This document shows, piece after piece, positions 55,570 through 64,000 of a stretch of DNA of 64,000 bases. The DNA comes from Fragum whitleyi. Lineage: Eukaryota > Mollusca > Bivalvia > Cardiida > Cardiidae. Within the stretch, counting starts at the first letter, position 1, and every line of letters begins with the position of its first letter. The stretch lies in assembly GCA_948146395.1 (NCBI GenBank), contig OX411543.1:18928363-18992362 (forward strand), in the 5' to 3' direction. A program made the translations under genes and the position numbers. The notes below the pieces were generated by a model. The model was not told where the DNA came from. It saw only the letters and a program-made list of their open reading frames with translations, and searched no databases.

Positions 55570-56570
55570 GCTTAAATGATTCGGCATTGCCTGTGTCTTA
55601 AAATATCTTTTTTCTGTGAGAGTGCATTGTTCAAACTAAACCGCAGGCTTCAATATTTGTAAACCTCATATCAAAACTATGTCTGAGAAAATTATAAAGA
55701 GTTGCAAGACATTGCTGAACTTAGAAATAATTTGCACTTACCTTTACCTGAATTTCTTTTATTTCTAAGGATTGATTATGATTAAGTATAAAAAATGATT
55801 GCATGATAAATAGTATAACATTTTTATTATTTTATAATATCAAGGTTATCTGGCCTCCACTGCAAGAAATTATCATGACTCGGCACAACCTCATCATAAG
55901 TTCTCCAAACCTCCACCAGATAACATTGTTATTTGAAGACATCGACATATAATTCCCTATGTACTATGGTTTTGTGCTAAGCTTAATTGCTGTGGAACAT
56001 AATGCTGAAAGCAATTGAAGAAACTTCTTGTATGTCAGTATTTATTTTGAATTTTTCTGGTTTGGTCACAGAAAAAAAGTTGATAGAGACTAAGGTCAGA
56101 ATGCATATATGTGCAGGCTGAGCTTTGTCTACATCTGCTGCTGAAGTAGGAACATTCCATGTTCAGGATGCCAAAGGGTTGGGATAGATTTGAGATGGAG
56201 AAAGGCTATCAGGCTGAAAGCATGTCTGTCAATTTTTACTTGATAAGCAATTTAAACCTTAATTTCATTTGAGATATTTCCTTTTTGATGTTTATAATTT
56301 CATTTGCCTCATGTAGAGATCAATATTGTGCTATGTTAGCTAGTTTTTGTGCATGTATGTTTAAAATACAAATTGACTGAAATGATATTTTAGCGTCTTT
56401 CACCACCCCAAGGAAAAGAGCGCTGGGAAAACATTGTGGAAAATGAGTGTATTGCTTGTACAAGTAATTTTTGCATTTCCCACAAAATTTTCTATTTCAA
56501 AAAGAGAGAAAAAGAAAAATATAAGATTTCTTCAATTCTACATTGTTTGATGCAACTTCTTTCAATTTGG
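55570..56570. other. unannotated stretch with P1 and P2 debris
   Basis: 55960-56182 keeps P1-like phrases (GAAGTAGGAACATTCCATGT, CAGGATGCCAAAGGGTT). 56430-56490 keeps a P2-like hairpin (GAAAACATTGTGGAAAATGA, then TTGCTTGTACAAGTAATTTT). No exon is supported. Confidence 0.4.
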
Positions 56571-56660
56571 ACCCATGTCCCAGGGTAACCTGTCCCCTGG
56601 GTAATGTGTCCCTGTGAAAAGGTTGTCCTTGTGTAACATGTCCTGGGGGACAGGTTTCCC
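56571..56660. repeat. minisatellite of about five 15-17-bp units
   Basis: Variants of GGTAACCTGTCCCCT recur five times (CCATGTCCCAG, AACCTGTCCCCTG, AATGTGTCCCTG, GGTTGTCCTTG, AACATGTCCTGG). It produces a repetitive minus-strand frame that is not a gene. Confidence 0.7.
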
Positions 56661-56689
56661 TCCTTTCTGATATATGAATCTGAGTGCAC

Positions 56690-56769
56690 TTATCAATGCT
56701 GGGCACAAAACAGTTGGAACTGCCTATATATTTGTAGGCAGTTACATTGTTTTTGGCCAAGCCATCAAT
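56690..56769. mobile_element. palindromic MITE, family T, just before the terminal exon
   Basis: GGCACAAAACAGTTGGAACT pairs with AGTTACATTGTTTTTGGCC around GCCTATATATTTGTAGGC. It ends 42 nt before the exon, leaving only a short branch-site and pyrimidine region. Confidence 0.75.
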
Positions 56770-56811
56770 ATCTATTCACATTTTCAATGGAATTCTTTTA
56801 TCTATTTTCAG

Positions 56812-58167
56812 AGCAAAATGGAAGAACTTGAAAAAGAGTTATCTAGTATGAAGGCAGCGCTTAAATCAGCTCATAACCAACTAGCCAATCAGCAGTCAAC
56901 AATGAATAGCACTGTCATGACATTAAAACTGGAGTTATACAGAACACAAACTGCGTTAAAACGTGAACGGACTAAATCTCATCAGCAGTTAACAGATGTT
57001 ATTTCCCATTTAATGTTTTTAGAGGGAAATCTTCGAAAGGGTCAAATAAAACACAAAAAGGAATTAAAAGTTAAAGACGAAACAATTGAAATTCAAAAAA
57101 CTGAGATTGTGAAACTAAGGGACCAGAATGAGCAACTGTTGAACGCAATTAAAGAGATCTGTGCAAATGGAGGAATGAATGGATACATGCGAGATAAACA
57201 TTCACACAGCGAAAAGAAGGGAAATAATGGAAAACTTGGAATGGTGAAAGATAAACTTTTGATGAAAAATCGCAGTAGTTTGGAACTGAATAATTTCAGT
57301 ATGGAGAAATTTAATTTGAAAAATCAACGATTATGTTCTAGTCAAGAAGATCTGAAAAATCTCCATGACGATGCCTTTGAGGACAATAGTCCAGGCCATG
57401 ACAAGGGATCTGTAATTGGGAAATCTCGTGGGACATCGACAAGAGGGTCAAAGAAAGGAAACAAAGGTCATCGCAAAAATCTACAAAATTTCTTCACCGA
57501 GCCAGAAATACCAAAGCATGAAATGAACAAATCCAACAGTGATTCATCACAGCTGAGTGAATCTAGTGGTGTTTATTCAATGAGTGATCAAGACTTTCCA
57601 CAACATATAACTTCAGGAATTAATGGACACAGTAATCATTTTGATGATGACGACTTTGAAGATGATGAGGATGATGGTAGAATTTTCTCCTTCAGTTCGA
57701 CACATATAAATACCGTCATTGATGAAGAGGAAGCTTTGGGACCAGTCGTATCTCACTCAGGTCACATGATGTCGATGGGCTCAATGCCGATGTTAGCTCC
57801 GGTCAAAGAGCGTCAAAATTCCAACAAAGACCGACCACATTCCTTATCGAGTGTCGATCTGTTATCCATCCAAAGACAGGCAGCAAATCTGTCAAAGTCC
57901 ATGCCAAATGAACCAATAGCTGAGACTTCAACGACCCCTACCCCTCCCCCTAGTCCATCCTACAATAACAACAACAATAACAACAACAGCAAGTCTGATT
58001 CAGGGAAGTCTGAAATGACTCCGTTCCAAACATTTAAGACGATGTTTAAGCGTAAAGGGAGTAAGAACAAAGGAAATAAAAAAAGATCTGTGTCGCTATC
58101 TCAGACCACAAATATGGAATATACAGAAGCACTTAAAAAACACTTCCAAAAATTTGACATGCAGTAG
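56812..58167 (+). CDS. uncharacterised coiled-coil protein, terminal coding exon (451 codons)
   Basis: The exon starts after TCTATTTTCAG (AG at 56810-56811) at AGC and ends at TAG 58165-58167. The frame upstream of the acceptor comes from a MITE, so an unspliced start at 56674 is rejected. ATG 56818 could serve as an alternative start. Local residues 1-118 are a strong coiled coil (MEELEKELSSMKAALKSAHN, LKLELYRTQTALKRE, IEIQKTEIVKLRDQNEQLL). Residues about 120-270 are basic and Ser-rich (KSRGTSTRGSKKGNKGHRKN-like). An acidic run (DDDDFEDDEDDGRIFSFSS) follows, then TPTPPPSPS, a poly-Asn tract, a basic patch (FKRKGSKNKGNKKRS) and an end YTEALKKHFQKFDMQ that looks conserved. Phase 0 and the continuing helix link it to 9869-11383. 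The probable role is an intracellular scaffold or cytoskeletal adaptor, an inference from architecture only; the family is not recognised. Confidence 0.85.
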   Translation, partial: SKMEELEKELSSMKAALKSAHNQLANQQSTMNSTVMTLKLELYRTQTALKRERTKSHQQLTDVISHLMFLEGNLRKGQIKHKKELKVKDETIEIQKTEIVKLRDQNEQLLNAIKEICANGGMNGYMRDKHSHSEKKGNNGKLGMVKDKLLMKNRSSLELNNFSMEKFNLKNQRLCSSQEDLKNLHDDAFEDNSPGHDKGSVIGKSRGTSTRGSKKGNKGHRKNLQNFFTEPEIPKHEMNKSNSDSSQLSESSGVYSMSDQDFPQHITSGINGHSNHFDDDDFEDDEDDGRIFSFSSTHINTVIDEEEALGPVVSHSGHMMSMGSMPMLAPVKERQNSNKDRPHSLSSVDLLSIQRQAANLSKSMPNEPIAETSTTPTPPPSPSYNNNNNNNNSKSDSGKSEMTPFQTFKTMFKRKGSKNKGNKKRSVSLSQTTNMEYTEALKKHFQKFDMQ

Positions 58168-59005
58168 CATCCATTTCATTGTTTGAAAAATGAAATCAAT
58201 GGCTTAATTCGCACAATATTTGTTACTGCTTATATGTTTATAGGGAGTTAAAACTATTTTGCCTGAGATATTGCTATATCAAGTAGGTTTACAGGATCAC
58301 TATATCGATAAGAAACTACAGAAAAAGAAAAAATGGCTCATTTGGATTCATAATACCATATTTCTCCTAATAAATGCTCTCGGGAGCTATACATAACATG
58401 ATCAGGGAGCTATTGTTTAGTATGCATTTTCTGATTTAAAAAAAATCATTAAATTTTTTGTCTTTTATGCCCTTTTCTCTTCAAGTTTAGGTGCATTTCC
58501 ACTATGCAATCATATAATTGATTGTTTAGAGGAAATTCATCTCAAATTAAAAAAAGATGTTTCAAAAAGTTCCTGAAATTTAGGCATTTGAACTGGGTTT
58601 TCTTAGTAGATAATGTAGGGATGCTACTATAAGGGAGGGCCCTATTATTAGAGGAAAATACGGTATTGTTAACAAATGAACAAAAATTTGTAAAAACATC
58701 TTTATTCAAGCAGTATTTACAACATGTAGATTGCACATTGACAGCATGTGACCTAACTCATGAAAAGGGATCAAATAGGAAATGCAAAAAGAATCGAACC
58801 CTACCAATCTGCTCCGTTTTTGCACCCTATAATATTGAATCTTTTTACTCCAAATATTAAAAATATAGAATTATCATTCTACCTTCTTGAACTTGTTTAA
58901 AAAGTATTTTTGATATCTGGATGACCTGTGTATAGAGATACCAGAACATCCTTTCATTTGCAATCTCATGGGATATACAAGCCTGTGCATTACTTCTCAA
59001 ATAAT
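58168..59005. other. presumed 3' UTR and unannotated flank
   Basis: 58228-58270 holds half of a family T palindrome (TTATAGGGAGTTAAAACTAT), so a MITE fragment would lie in the 3' UTR. No further gene. Confidence 0.4.
58369..58374 (+). promoter_or_regulatory. candidate polyadenylation signal
   Basis: The first AATAAA on the gene strand downstream of the TAG, about 200 nt into the presumed 3' UTR. The cleavage site is not determined. Confidence 0.4.
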
Positions 59006-59290
59006 TTTATACCCCTCAATACTATGTTCTGGGGGTATATAGGAGTCAGCTTGTCCGATGGTCTGATCCTATGTAGCTTTTTCTTGTCTGCTTAATTTCT
59101 CGGCAACTCGGATGCGGATTTCATTGAAACTTTACAGACTTGATCAGTGTCAAGCAGAGATGTGCAAGTGAAATTTTGGTTATGATCCCTTGACTTTTGA
59201 CAGAGTAATAACCCTTTGATTGAAAACGGCTTTTCATTTTTGACAAGCACTTGTAGAGGAGTGTTTGTCAGCTTGTGACAGTCTAGTTGT
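59006..59290 (+). repeat. structured repeat R4
   Basis: The leader TTTTATACCCCTCAATACTA is complementary in part to GGGGGTATATAGG. The interior has CAGACTTGATCAGTGTCAAG, and the tail GTCAGCTTGTGACAGTCTAG corresponds to the R1/R3 tail. Confidence 0.65.
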
Positions 59291-59756
59291 GCATGTGATG
59301 GACATTTACCTGCCGGGGCATACACACAGTATCTTAGAAATATTCTGTGATTGAGAACAGATACTATAGATCCATAGCTAAAGATCAAATTGTCAATGAA
59401 GACCAATGAATGTAGAAATATACAGAAAATAGAATTTACAATGACATTAAGGAAAGGGTAAAAATATTGTAATTATCCTTTGAAAGACCCCAATTCATGT
59501 TTATATGAAATGAAATAGATCAAGTTGTTTAAAGTTGCTCACATTGTTATAAAGTGCCCAATTTCTTTGTTCATCATTTTGTTGTTGAGCCTGCTTGAGA
59601 CAAGCAAGACATTGTTGCCACAAGTTCACCTCAGTGCATGTGTGTTAATTGTAGAGCTGGAACAAGTATTCTGGTACCCAGGTATCGGGTAGGGTAACAT
59701 TCCTACTCCAGTCCTTAAAAATTGTCTGTTACCTGCCTATTGTTTAAGCACCATGT

Positions 59757-60006
59757 TGATTGAATGGAGTTTTACGCCGCTTTCACATTTTTCAGTTATA
59801 TTGCGGCGGCTCGAGCACCTAACAATGGATTCCTGGTATTTCTCTCACCAGTACAACAATCACATCCTTTCCTAGCCTCCAGCTGCTATCTCAGATAGGT
59901 CTACGATTATCGACCCATTTATGAGAGACAAATAGTCTGAAAGAATGAGTGCCGCCGTCGGGGATCGAACCCGAGACCTCTAGAATGACAGTCCGACGCA
60001 CTACCA
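59757..60006 (-). mobile_element. tRNA-derived SINE, family A, with target duplication
   Basis: On the minus strand it starts TGGTAGTGCGTCGGACTGTC, with B box TCGGGTTCGATCCCCGACGG and the standard body, ending near CTCCATTCAATCA. TTAAGCACCATGT (59744-59756) and TTAAGCACTATGT (60007-60019) flank it, one mismatch. The 5' part of the tRNA head is missing. Confidence 0.8.
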
Positions 60007-60030
60007 TTAAGCACTATGTAGCCTACCCTT

Positions 60031-60102
60031 TGGGATCAAATTCAGAAAAGAATTGAAGACTGTTTAAGACAGTCTTCAATTCTTTTCTGAAATTGATTTC
60101 CA
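60031..60102. repeat. near-perfect hairpin in repeat H
   Basis: CAGAAAAGAATTGAAGACTG and CAGTCTTCAATTCTTTTCTG pair perfectly with a 6-nt loop. The outer bases GGGATCAAATT / AATTGATTTCC also pair in part. The counterpart at 63701-63773 has decayed on the left arm only. Confidence 0.8.
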
Positions 60103-60599
60103 GATGGTCCTACAGACTTGCATAAGATAGTATGGAGAGTCCTGGCTACTAATTTGTAAGTCACAGACTTGCAACACCTGCCCCCTTAAAACCATGTAGT
60201 AATTTGTATGTTTGACCCCCGTACAGAATTTCTGGATCTGCCTTTGTATTTTGATGAAATAGATATGGACGTTAATCTTCGGACACTTGAATACATGCGG
60301 GAAATGAGATATTGGGATACTGGAGTACAAAATTTCTCCTCGTCCCAGCTCTTGTTAGTAGGTCTGTTAATCAGTCTGACTGAAATTTTCTAGTTTGTTA
60401 CTTCTATATTTATGGATGGATTTTGAAATAATGTCTCTCCATCGCTCCTGCCCATCAGTACATTCACCTTTTGAAATAACTTTTTCTGCATCTTAAAGTC
60501 CAAGGTCAACTCAAGGTCAAGTTTTTGTATGGAACTTTACTTCTAGATTTATGGATGGATTTCAAAAAAATATATTTGGCAATTATTCCATTTCAACTG

Positions 60600-60830
60600 T
60601 AGGGCCCAATTGCATAACAGAAAGTTAATTTAACCAAGTGTTAAGCCTTGCAATAACCTTAGATTCAGAAGTCAAAACATTTGCAATGTTTGGGAAATGT
60701 CACCCTGCTTTGCACATCCACTTAGGTCCAAAGTGGGGTAAAAAATTTAAAATTTCAAGAATGTTATTAGCATCTGGAATGCAGCTTAAAATGTGGGTTT
60801 AATAAACTTTTTATTATGCAATTGGGCCTA
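60600..60830. mobile_element. MITE with GGGCCCAATTGCATAA termini at TA
   Basis: TAGGGCCCAATTGCATAA and TTATGCAATTGGGCCTA are inverted repeats, with TA on each outer edge. 231 bp, non-coding. Confidence 0.7.
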
Positions 60831-60867
60831 GGAGTGTAATTTAAATTAGATACAAGTGTAGATGAAA

Positions 60868-60945
60868 TTGATGGTTCAGCGTGAAACAGTTGTAACTCCC
60901 TATATGATTATAGGGAGTTACAACCGTTTTGCGCTGAGCCATCAA
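60868..60945. mobile_element. palindromic MITE, family T
   Basis: TTGATGGTTCAGCGTGAAAC and GTTTTGCGCTGAGCCATCAA pair, meeting at GTTGTAACTCCCTATA / TATAGGGAGTTACAAC. Arms of 37 bp with about four mismatches. Confidence 0.8.
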
Positions 60946-61171
60946 AATGTCAAAGTCATATTTAAGGGTCATCATTAATTTTGCAGGCTCAACGTCTTTT
61001 ATTATTCGACAGCCATTCTAGTGCTAGATTTAAGTTTAAAAGTTTATTTTCATTATCGCTTGTCATACTTAACATAGAGACTATACTTATTTTGACAGGT
61101 CATTACAAAGATCAGTCTAAACATATGTAAATTCTGATCTTTGTTAGAACCACGTACTCGTAATTTGTCAG

Positions 61172-61616
61172 TTAAAGCCCCCATCTGTGTTCGTGAATAT
61201 TTCCGAATTGCAAGACAATGATCTTAAATGATTATTTATATAAAAACTAGACTTTTATTCTCGAAGATAAGCTTTAATTTGTAATTCCAATAATCGGTAA
61301 TGCAAATGATTATGACATGATGATCTAAATATAGGCCTAACTTGATGAATATTTATGGCCCGCAATATTTCAGACTCCAATTTAAATACCCCTCCATTAC
61401 TACCCTTGTGCGTGGGCGTATTTCATGTGACCAAAATCACATTTACATATTTTACTTTATACAGCAGATTATGCGTTCATGAAAAAGCCGCCATTTGTCG
61501 ATTCATTTGTATTTTTGTGTAACTCATCTTTCATAAGACTAAGTCACGAAAATTTATTCAAAGAATGTAACAAAAGAGTGATTATTTTTTACTCTAAAAC
61601 ACAGACGGGGGCTTAA
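61172..61616. mobile_element. TTAA-flanked MITE, family P4
   Basis: TTAAAGCCCCCATCTGTGTT and AACACAGACGGGGGCTTAA. Longer than the copy at 19539 because of a segment with CCCCTCCATTACTACCC. Confidence 0.75.
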
Positions 61617-61650
61617 AAGTTTGTAAGTAAAATTAATTTTAAAAGAAATC

Positions 61651-61735
61651 AAGGGGTGAATGCTAAACTGTTGTAAATCCTTTTAACTTTTTGGGCACTT
61701 ACAATAGTTTTGCACTGACCCTCTAAAATATTAAT
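61651..61735. mobile_element. palindromic MITE, family T (one arm decayed)
   Basis: The right arm GGGCACTTACAATAGTTTTG is family-typical, and the left arm CTAAACTGTTGTAAATCC is diverged. Confidence 0.6.
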
Positions 61736-61904
61736 CCAATGTCTGGACTTTTGTGCTTTTCTTTGATTAAATTGTATTTCCATGTAATTGGAAATTTTGG
61801 CCCCAGATTATCAAACTTTTTTCAAACTTAAGCGTATGAACATGAATATGATATTGATACCTTGTTACTTGCTACTTATTAATATTATGTTTTATGATCT
61901 TACA

Positions 61905-61986
61905 TATCGAGGGTTTAGTCCAAGACTGTACTAAGTGTATATACAATGTATATACACTTAGTACAGTCTTGCACTAAACCCTCGAT
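61905..61986. mobile_element. palindromic MITE, family T, almost perfect
   Basis: TATCGAGGGTTTAGTCCAAG on the left and CTTGCACTAAACCCTCGATA on the right differ by one base. The palindrome continues through GTACTAAGTGTATATACA to the centre. Flanking TA on each side fits a TA target. Confidence 0.9.
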
Positions 61987-62129
61987 AAAGTAAAGAAGTA
62001 CAACAGAATACAACCTCAATTTGAATTTTTAATTTTATCTAATGCCAAGAAAGTGAATTGATTAAATTCAGTATGACAACAGACAGCCAGTTATATCCTT
62101 GCTTGACAAACCTCTCTTTTGTTTTGTGA

Positions 62130-62292
62130 CTTGTCTTGTTGCAAATTATTCCTGCTTTGATAGAGGTATGGACAAGGATAAGCCTGCACATTTATGAGTC
62201 TGATCTTAGTCTTTACCCCTTGACTGTCCTTTTTAAGCCAGAAAAGTAATGCTATATATGCCAATGTAATAATTCAGCATGACAAGGGTTAA
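62130..62292. repeat. P1 MITE fragment (right end)
   Basis: AAGCCTGCACATTTATGAGT and ATTCAGCATGACAAGGGTTAA-type end at 62292. The left end is lost. Confidence 0.55.
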
Positions 62293-62803
62293 GAAGCTTA
62301 AGGTTTCAAATTTTGATTCGATTGGAAAAAAATGAATTGCATGATTTTTGACTTTCCTATTATTTATACTTGAGAAAAAAAAACAATGTACTGTAGAATA
62401 TTTAAATGTGATTAACTAAACTTTGCAATAAATTAACCAGAATTTTTCAAATTTTCCATACACTTTCTTATAATTGAGAAAACACAACATAGGTACAGAA
62501 TTTATTAATATGTGACCCTCCACACAAAAAGGGACCATCTGGGTTGTGCTCAAATTGTTGACCTAGTAAGACTGCTTTGATTGCTCAGACTAAAAGGGTC
62601 AAAACTTTTTGCACTTGCCTCATTTTCTGATTCTAGAATAATCCTTCTTCTATCCGATACAATATTTTATTTGAAATATGATATCCAATTAATCTGTACT
62701 GGTACCAACATCTTTTTCAAATATTAGTTCCAGAAGGTTCCTTTTTGCCTGACCACTCACAAATATTAAATTTAAAATGCTTGAGATTTTTTTTCTATCT
62801 GAA
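62293..62803. other. unannotated stretch
   Basis: Nothing recognised. Confidence 0.4.
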
Positions 62804-63031
62804 TTAATTCTTTGCTGTTTAAACCCTGCTCTTTACGTGCCTGTGATTTTATGATTGAGAAAACATTGTGAAAAAGAAGAAATTGCTTCTGACAAGCAAT
62901 TTCTTCTTTTTCCACACTATTTTCTACCCTACAGAATGGTTATTTTTCAAATTAAATTCACTTTGAATTTTCGTCTGCAAAACCTTTGAAATTGGACAGG
63001 TCCAAAATTTTGTAAAACAGGAAAGGGTTAA
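62804..63031 (+). mobile_element. TTAA-flanked MITE, family P2
   Basis: TTAATTCTTTGCTGTTTAAA at 62804 and CAGGAAAGGGTTAA ending 63031. Perfect internal hairpin AAGAAGAAATTGCTT / AAGCAATTTCTTCTT. Confidence 0.8.
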
Positions 63032-63429
63032 GTGAAGTGTTCAGTGATCAGTAAAAAAATGTTGAATTGAATTTCATTTCCTCATCATGTTTGTTGTTGT
63101 TAAACCAGTGCTGCATTTCACATTTGTGTCTTTTCATCTATGTATTGCCTTATTGTGTACAGAGCCAGATTTAAGGGGGAGTGATTTATGTCAAACCTGC
63201 ATGCTTGTGGAGAGGGAGACATTGTTGCTGCTCTGATACTTTGATGATCTACTTTATGCCTTGGTATAAGTAGAATTCGCTTTTTTGACTCGTCGATTGC
63301 ATACAAATGTACTGTAATCACATGTCACAATATCGAATTTGAGTTATATGTTACAGTAAGAAAAGGGTTGAAGGTCAAAGCAAATCTAAATGACTGGCTT
63401 ATACAGCTGGGACAAGTACCCAGGTATCC

Positions 63430-63600
63430 ATACTGTCCATGGTAGAGCGTCGGCCTCTTGACCCAAAGGTGCTGATTCCAATTCCCTCGAGCGGCTATTG
63501 ATCTTGGTTCTTTCATTGGCCCACACATTTGGTGCAAGTACTGGTGAATTTTCCAGGAAGCAGAATCGAGAGGGATTAATCTAAATTGTAAGAACTTGTT
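63430..63600 (+). repeat. tRNA-headed SINE-like repeat
   Basis: CATGGTAGAGCGTCGGCCTC (A-box-like) and GCTGATTCCAATTCCCTCGA (B-box-like) are followed by TTTGGTGCAAGTACTGGTGA and AGCAGAATCGAGAGGGATTA. The last phrases recur at 4270-4340. Confidence 0.5.
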
Positions 63601-63635
63601 TCACAATCGATGTAATTAAAAGACAGTAGGTTTAA

Positions 63636-63980
63636 AACAAACCCAGGTATCAGGTAGGGTAAATGTCCAAACGACTATTTAATGAGCACTATGTACCTTT
63701 TGGGATCAACTTTAGAAAAGAGTTGAATACTATTTAATACAGTCTTCAATTCTTTTCTGAAGTTGATTTCCAGATGGTCCTACAGACTTCTATCTTATAG
63801 TTTTGAGATTCCTGGCAACCCATTAATTTGTGTTTCTTACTCGCACCTAAGTCCCTTAAAACTATGTCGGAATTTGTACCTTCAAACCACCTTTACAGAA
63901 ATTCTGAATTGACTAATTATTGGATACTCGAGTACCTATGGGTAATGAGATCTCAGCTACCCAAGTAAAATATTTCTACT
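63636..63980. repeat. dispersed repeat H, uninterrupted copy
   Basis: CCCAGGTATCAGGTAGGGTA, GAGCACTATGTACCTTTTGG, AGTCTTCAATTCTTTTCTGA and GATTTCCAGATGGTCCTACA follow without the SINE seen at 59757. It serves as the empty-site reference. Confidence 0.65.
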
Positions 63981-64000
63981 TTTCCAACCTCTACTGGCTC

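Larger units (their letters stand above)
11384..56811 (+). other. inferred 45.4-kb phase-0 intron packed with repeats
   Basis: Bounded by CAG|GTAAAA (11383/11384) and TCTATTTTCAG|AGC (56811/56812). Both neighbouring codons are intact, so the intron is phase 0. Within it I found no further exon with acceptor, donor and protein-like composition, but a short exon could be missed. All mobile elements listed between these points would then be intronic. Confidence 0.5.
59640..60400. repeat. dispersed repeat H, split by a SINE
   Basis: CCCAGGTATCGGGTAGGGTA, CCCTTTGGGATCAAATTCAG, GATTTCCAGATGGTCCTACA and TTCTGGATC occur in order and recur at 63636-63980. The family A SINE at 59757-60006 interrupts this copy. 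The 61-codon open frame at 60208-60393 lies in it and is not a gene. Confidence 0.65.

Noticed and set aside
56674..56811. Unspliced 5' extension of the terminal exon
   Set aside because: It translates a palindromic MITE and a pyrimidine tract that ends in a canonical acceptor.
60208..60393. 61-codon open frame with LPLYFDEIDMDVNLRT
   Set aside because: Lies in repeat H, whose other copy has no matching frame.
61905..61986. microRNA gene
   Set aside because: Perfect arms and TA-flanked termini fit a palindromic MITE; without small-RNA data a miRNA call is unsupported.
1..64000. Bacterial or viral operon, defence island or biosynthetic cluster
   Set aside because: No adjacent long co-directional frames, ribosome binding sites or relevant motifs; the window is animal nuclear DNA.

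Overview
This window reads as AT-rich nuclear DNA from an invertebrate animal, most likely a bivalve mollusc. The evidence is one spliced gene model with canonical GT/AG sites, no compact operons, tRNA-derived SINEs, a DIRS-type retrotransposon, and structured tandem-unit repeats (ends such as AGCTCACCTGAGC, and Tcc-Gtc-rich leaders followed by CTTCATGAAACTTGGTCAGAATG-like units) that I associate with bivalve genomes from memory. No database search was possible, so the taxon is an inference.

Gene content is sparse. Two convincing coding exons lie on the + strand: a 505-codon acidic, Ser/Asn/Asp-rich exon (9869-11383) ending in a clean donor, and a 451-codon terminal exon (56812-58167) opening with a coiled coil. 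Both junctions are phase 0, and the heptad-like helix continues across the predicted join. I therefore read them as one gene with a 45.4-kb intron (11384-56811), a predicted 956-residue uncharacterised coiled-coil protein. A candidate non-coding 5' exon may end at the strong donor at 835/836, pairing with an acceptor at 9569/9570.

Almost everything else is a layered record of transposition. (1) Several short non-autonomous families end exactly at TTAA on both sides (families called P1-P6 here), consistent with piggyBac-type elements. (2) Palindromic elements at TA targets include an almost perfect 82-nt palindrome and one sitting 42 nt before the terminal exon. (3) There are tRNA-derived SINEs, two with target-site duplications. 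(4) Structured repeats with internal tandem units are called here R (leader ACGAAGTAGGGGGTATAT), A (AGCTCACCTGAGC), S (AGCTCCACTGGC) and G (ATGCCCCCGTATCGAGAGAT). (5) A LINE endonuclease fossil lies at 13.2-13.6 kb. (6) A frameshifted DIRS-like element (36907-41626, minus strand) carries Gag, RT, RNase H and tyrosine recombinase remnants; it split an S repeat, whose sequence resumes on the other side. (7) A 4.8-kb segment (27911-32700) is bounded by perfect 17-bp inverted termini.

I see no CRISPR, operon, defence island or other clearly new cellular system. The most unusual items are the giant phase-0 intron that joins the coiled coil, the 93-bp perfect inverted repeat at the DIRS 3' end, and the dated nested insertions (a palindrome in the centre of a P1 element; a DIRS element in an S repeat; a SINE in another repeat; P3 and P6 sharing one TTAA).
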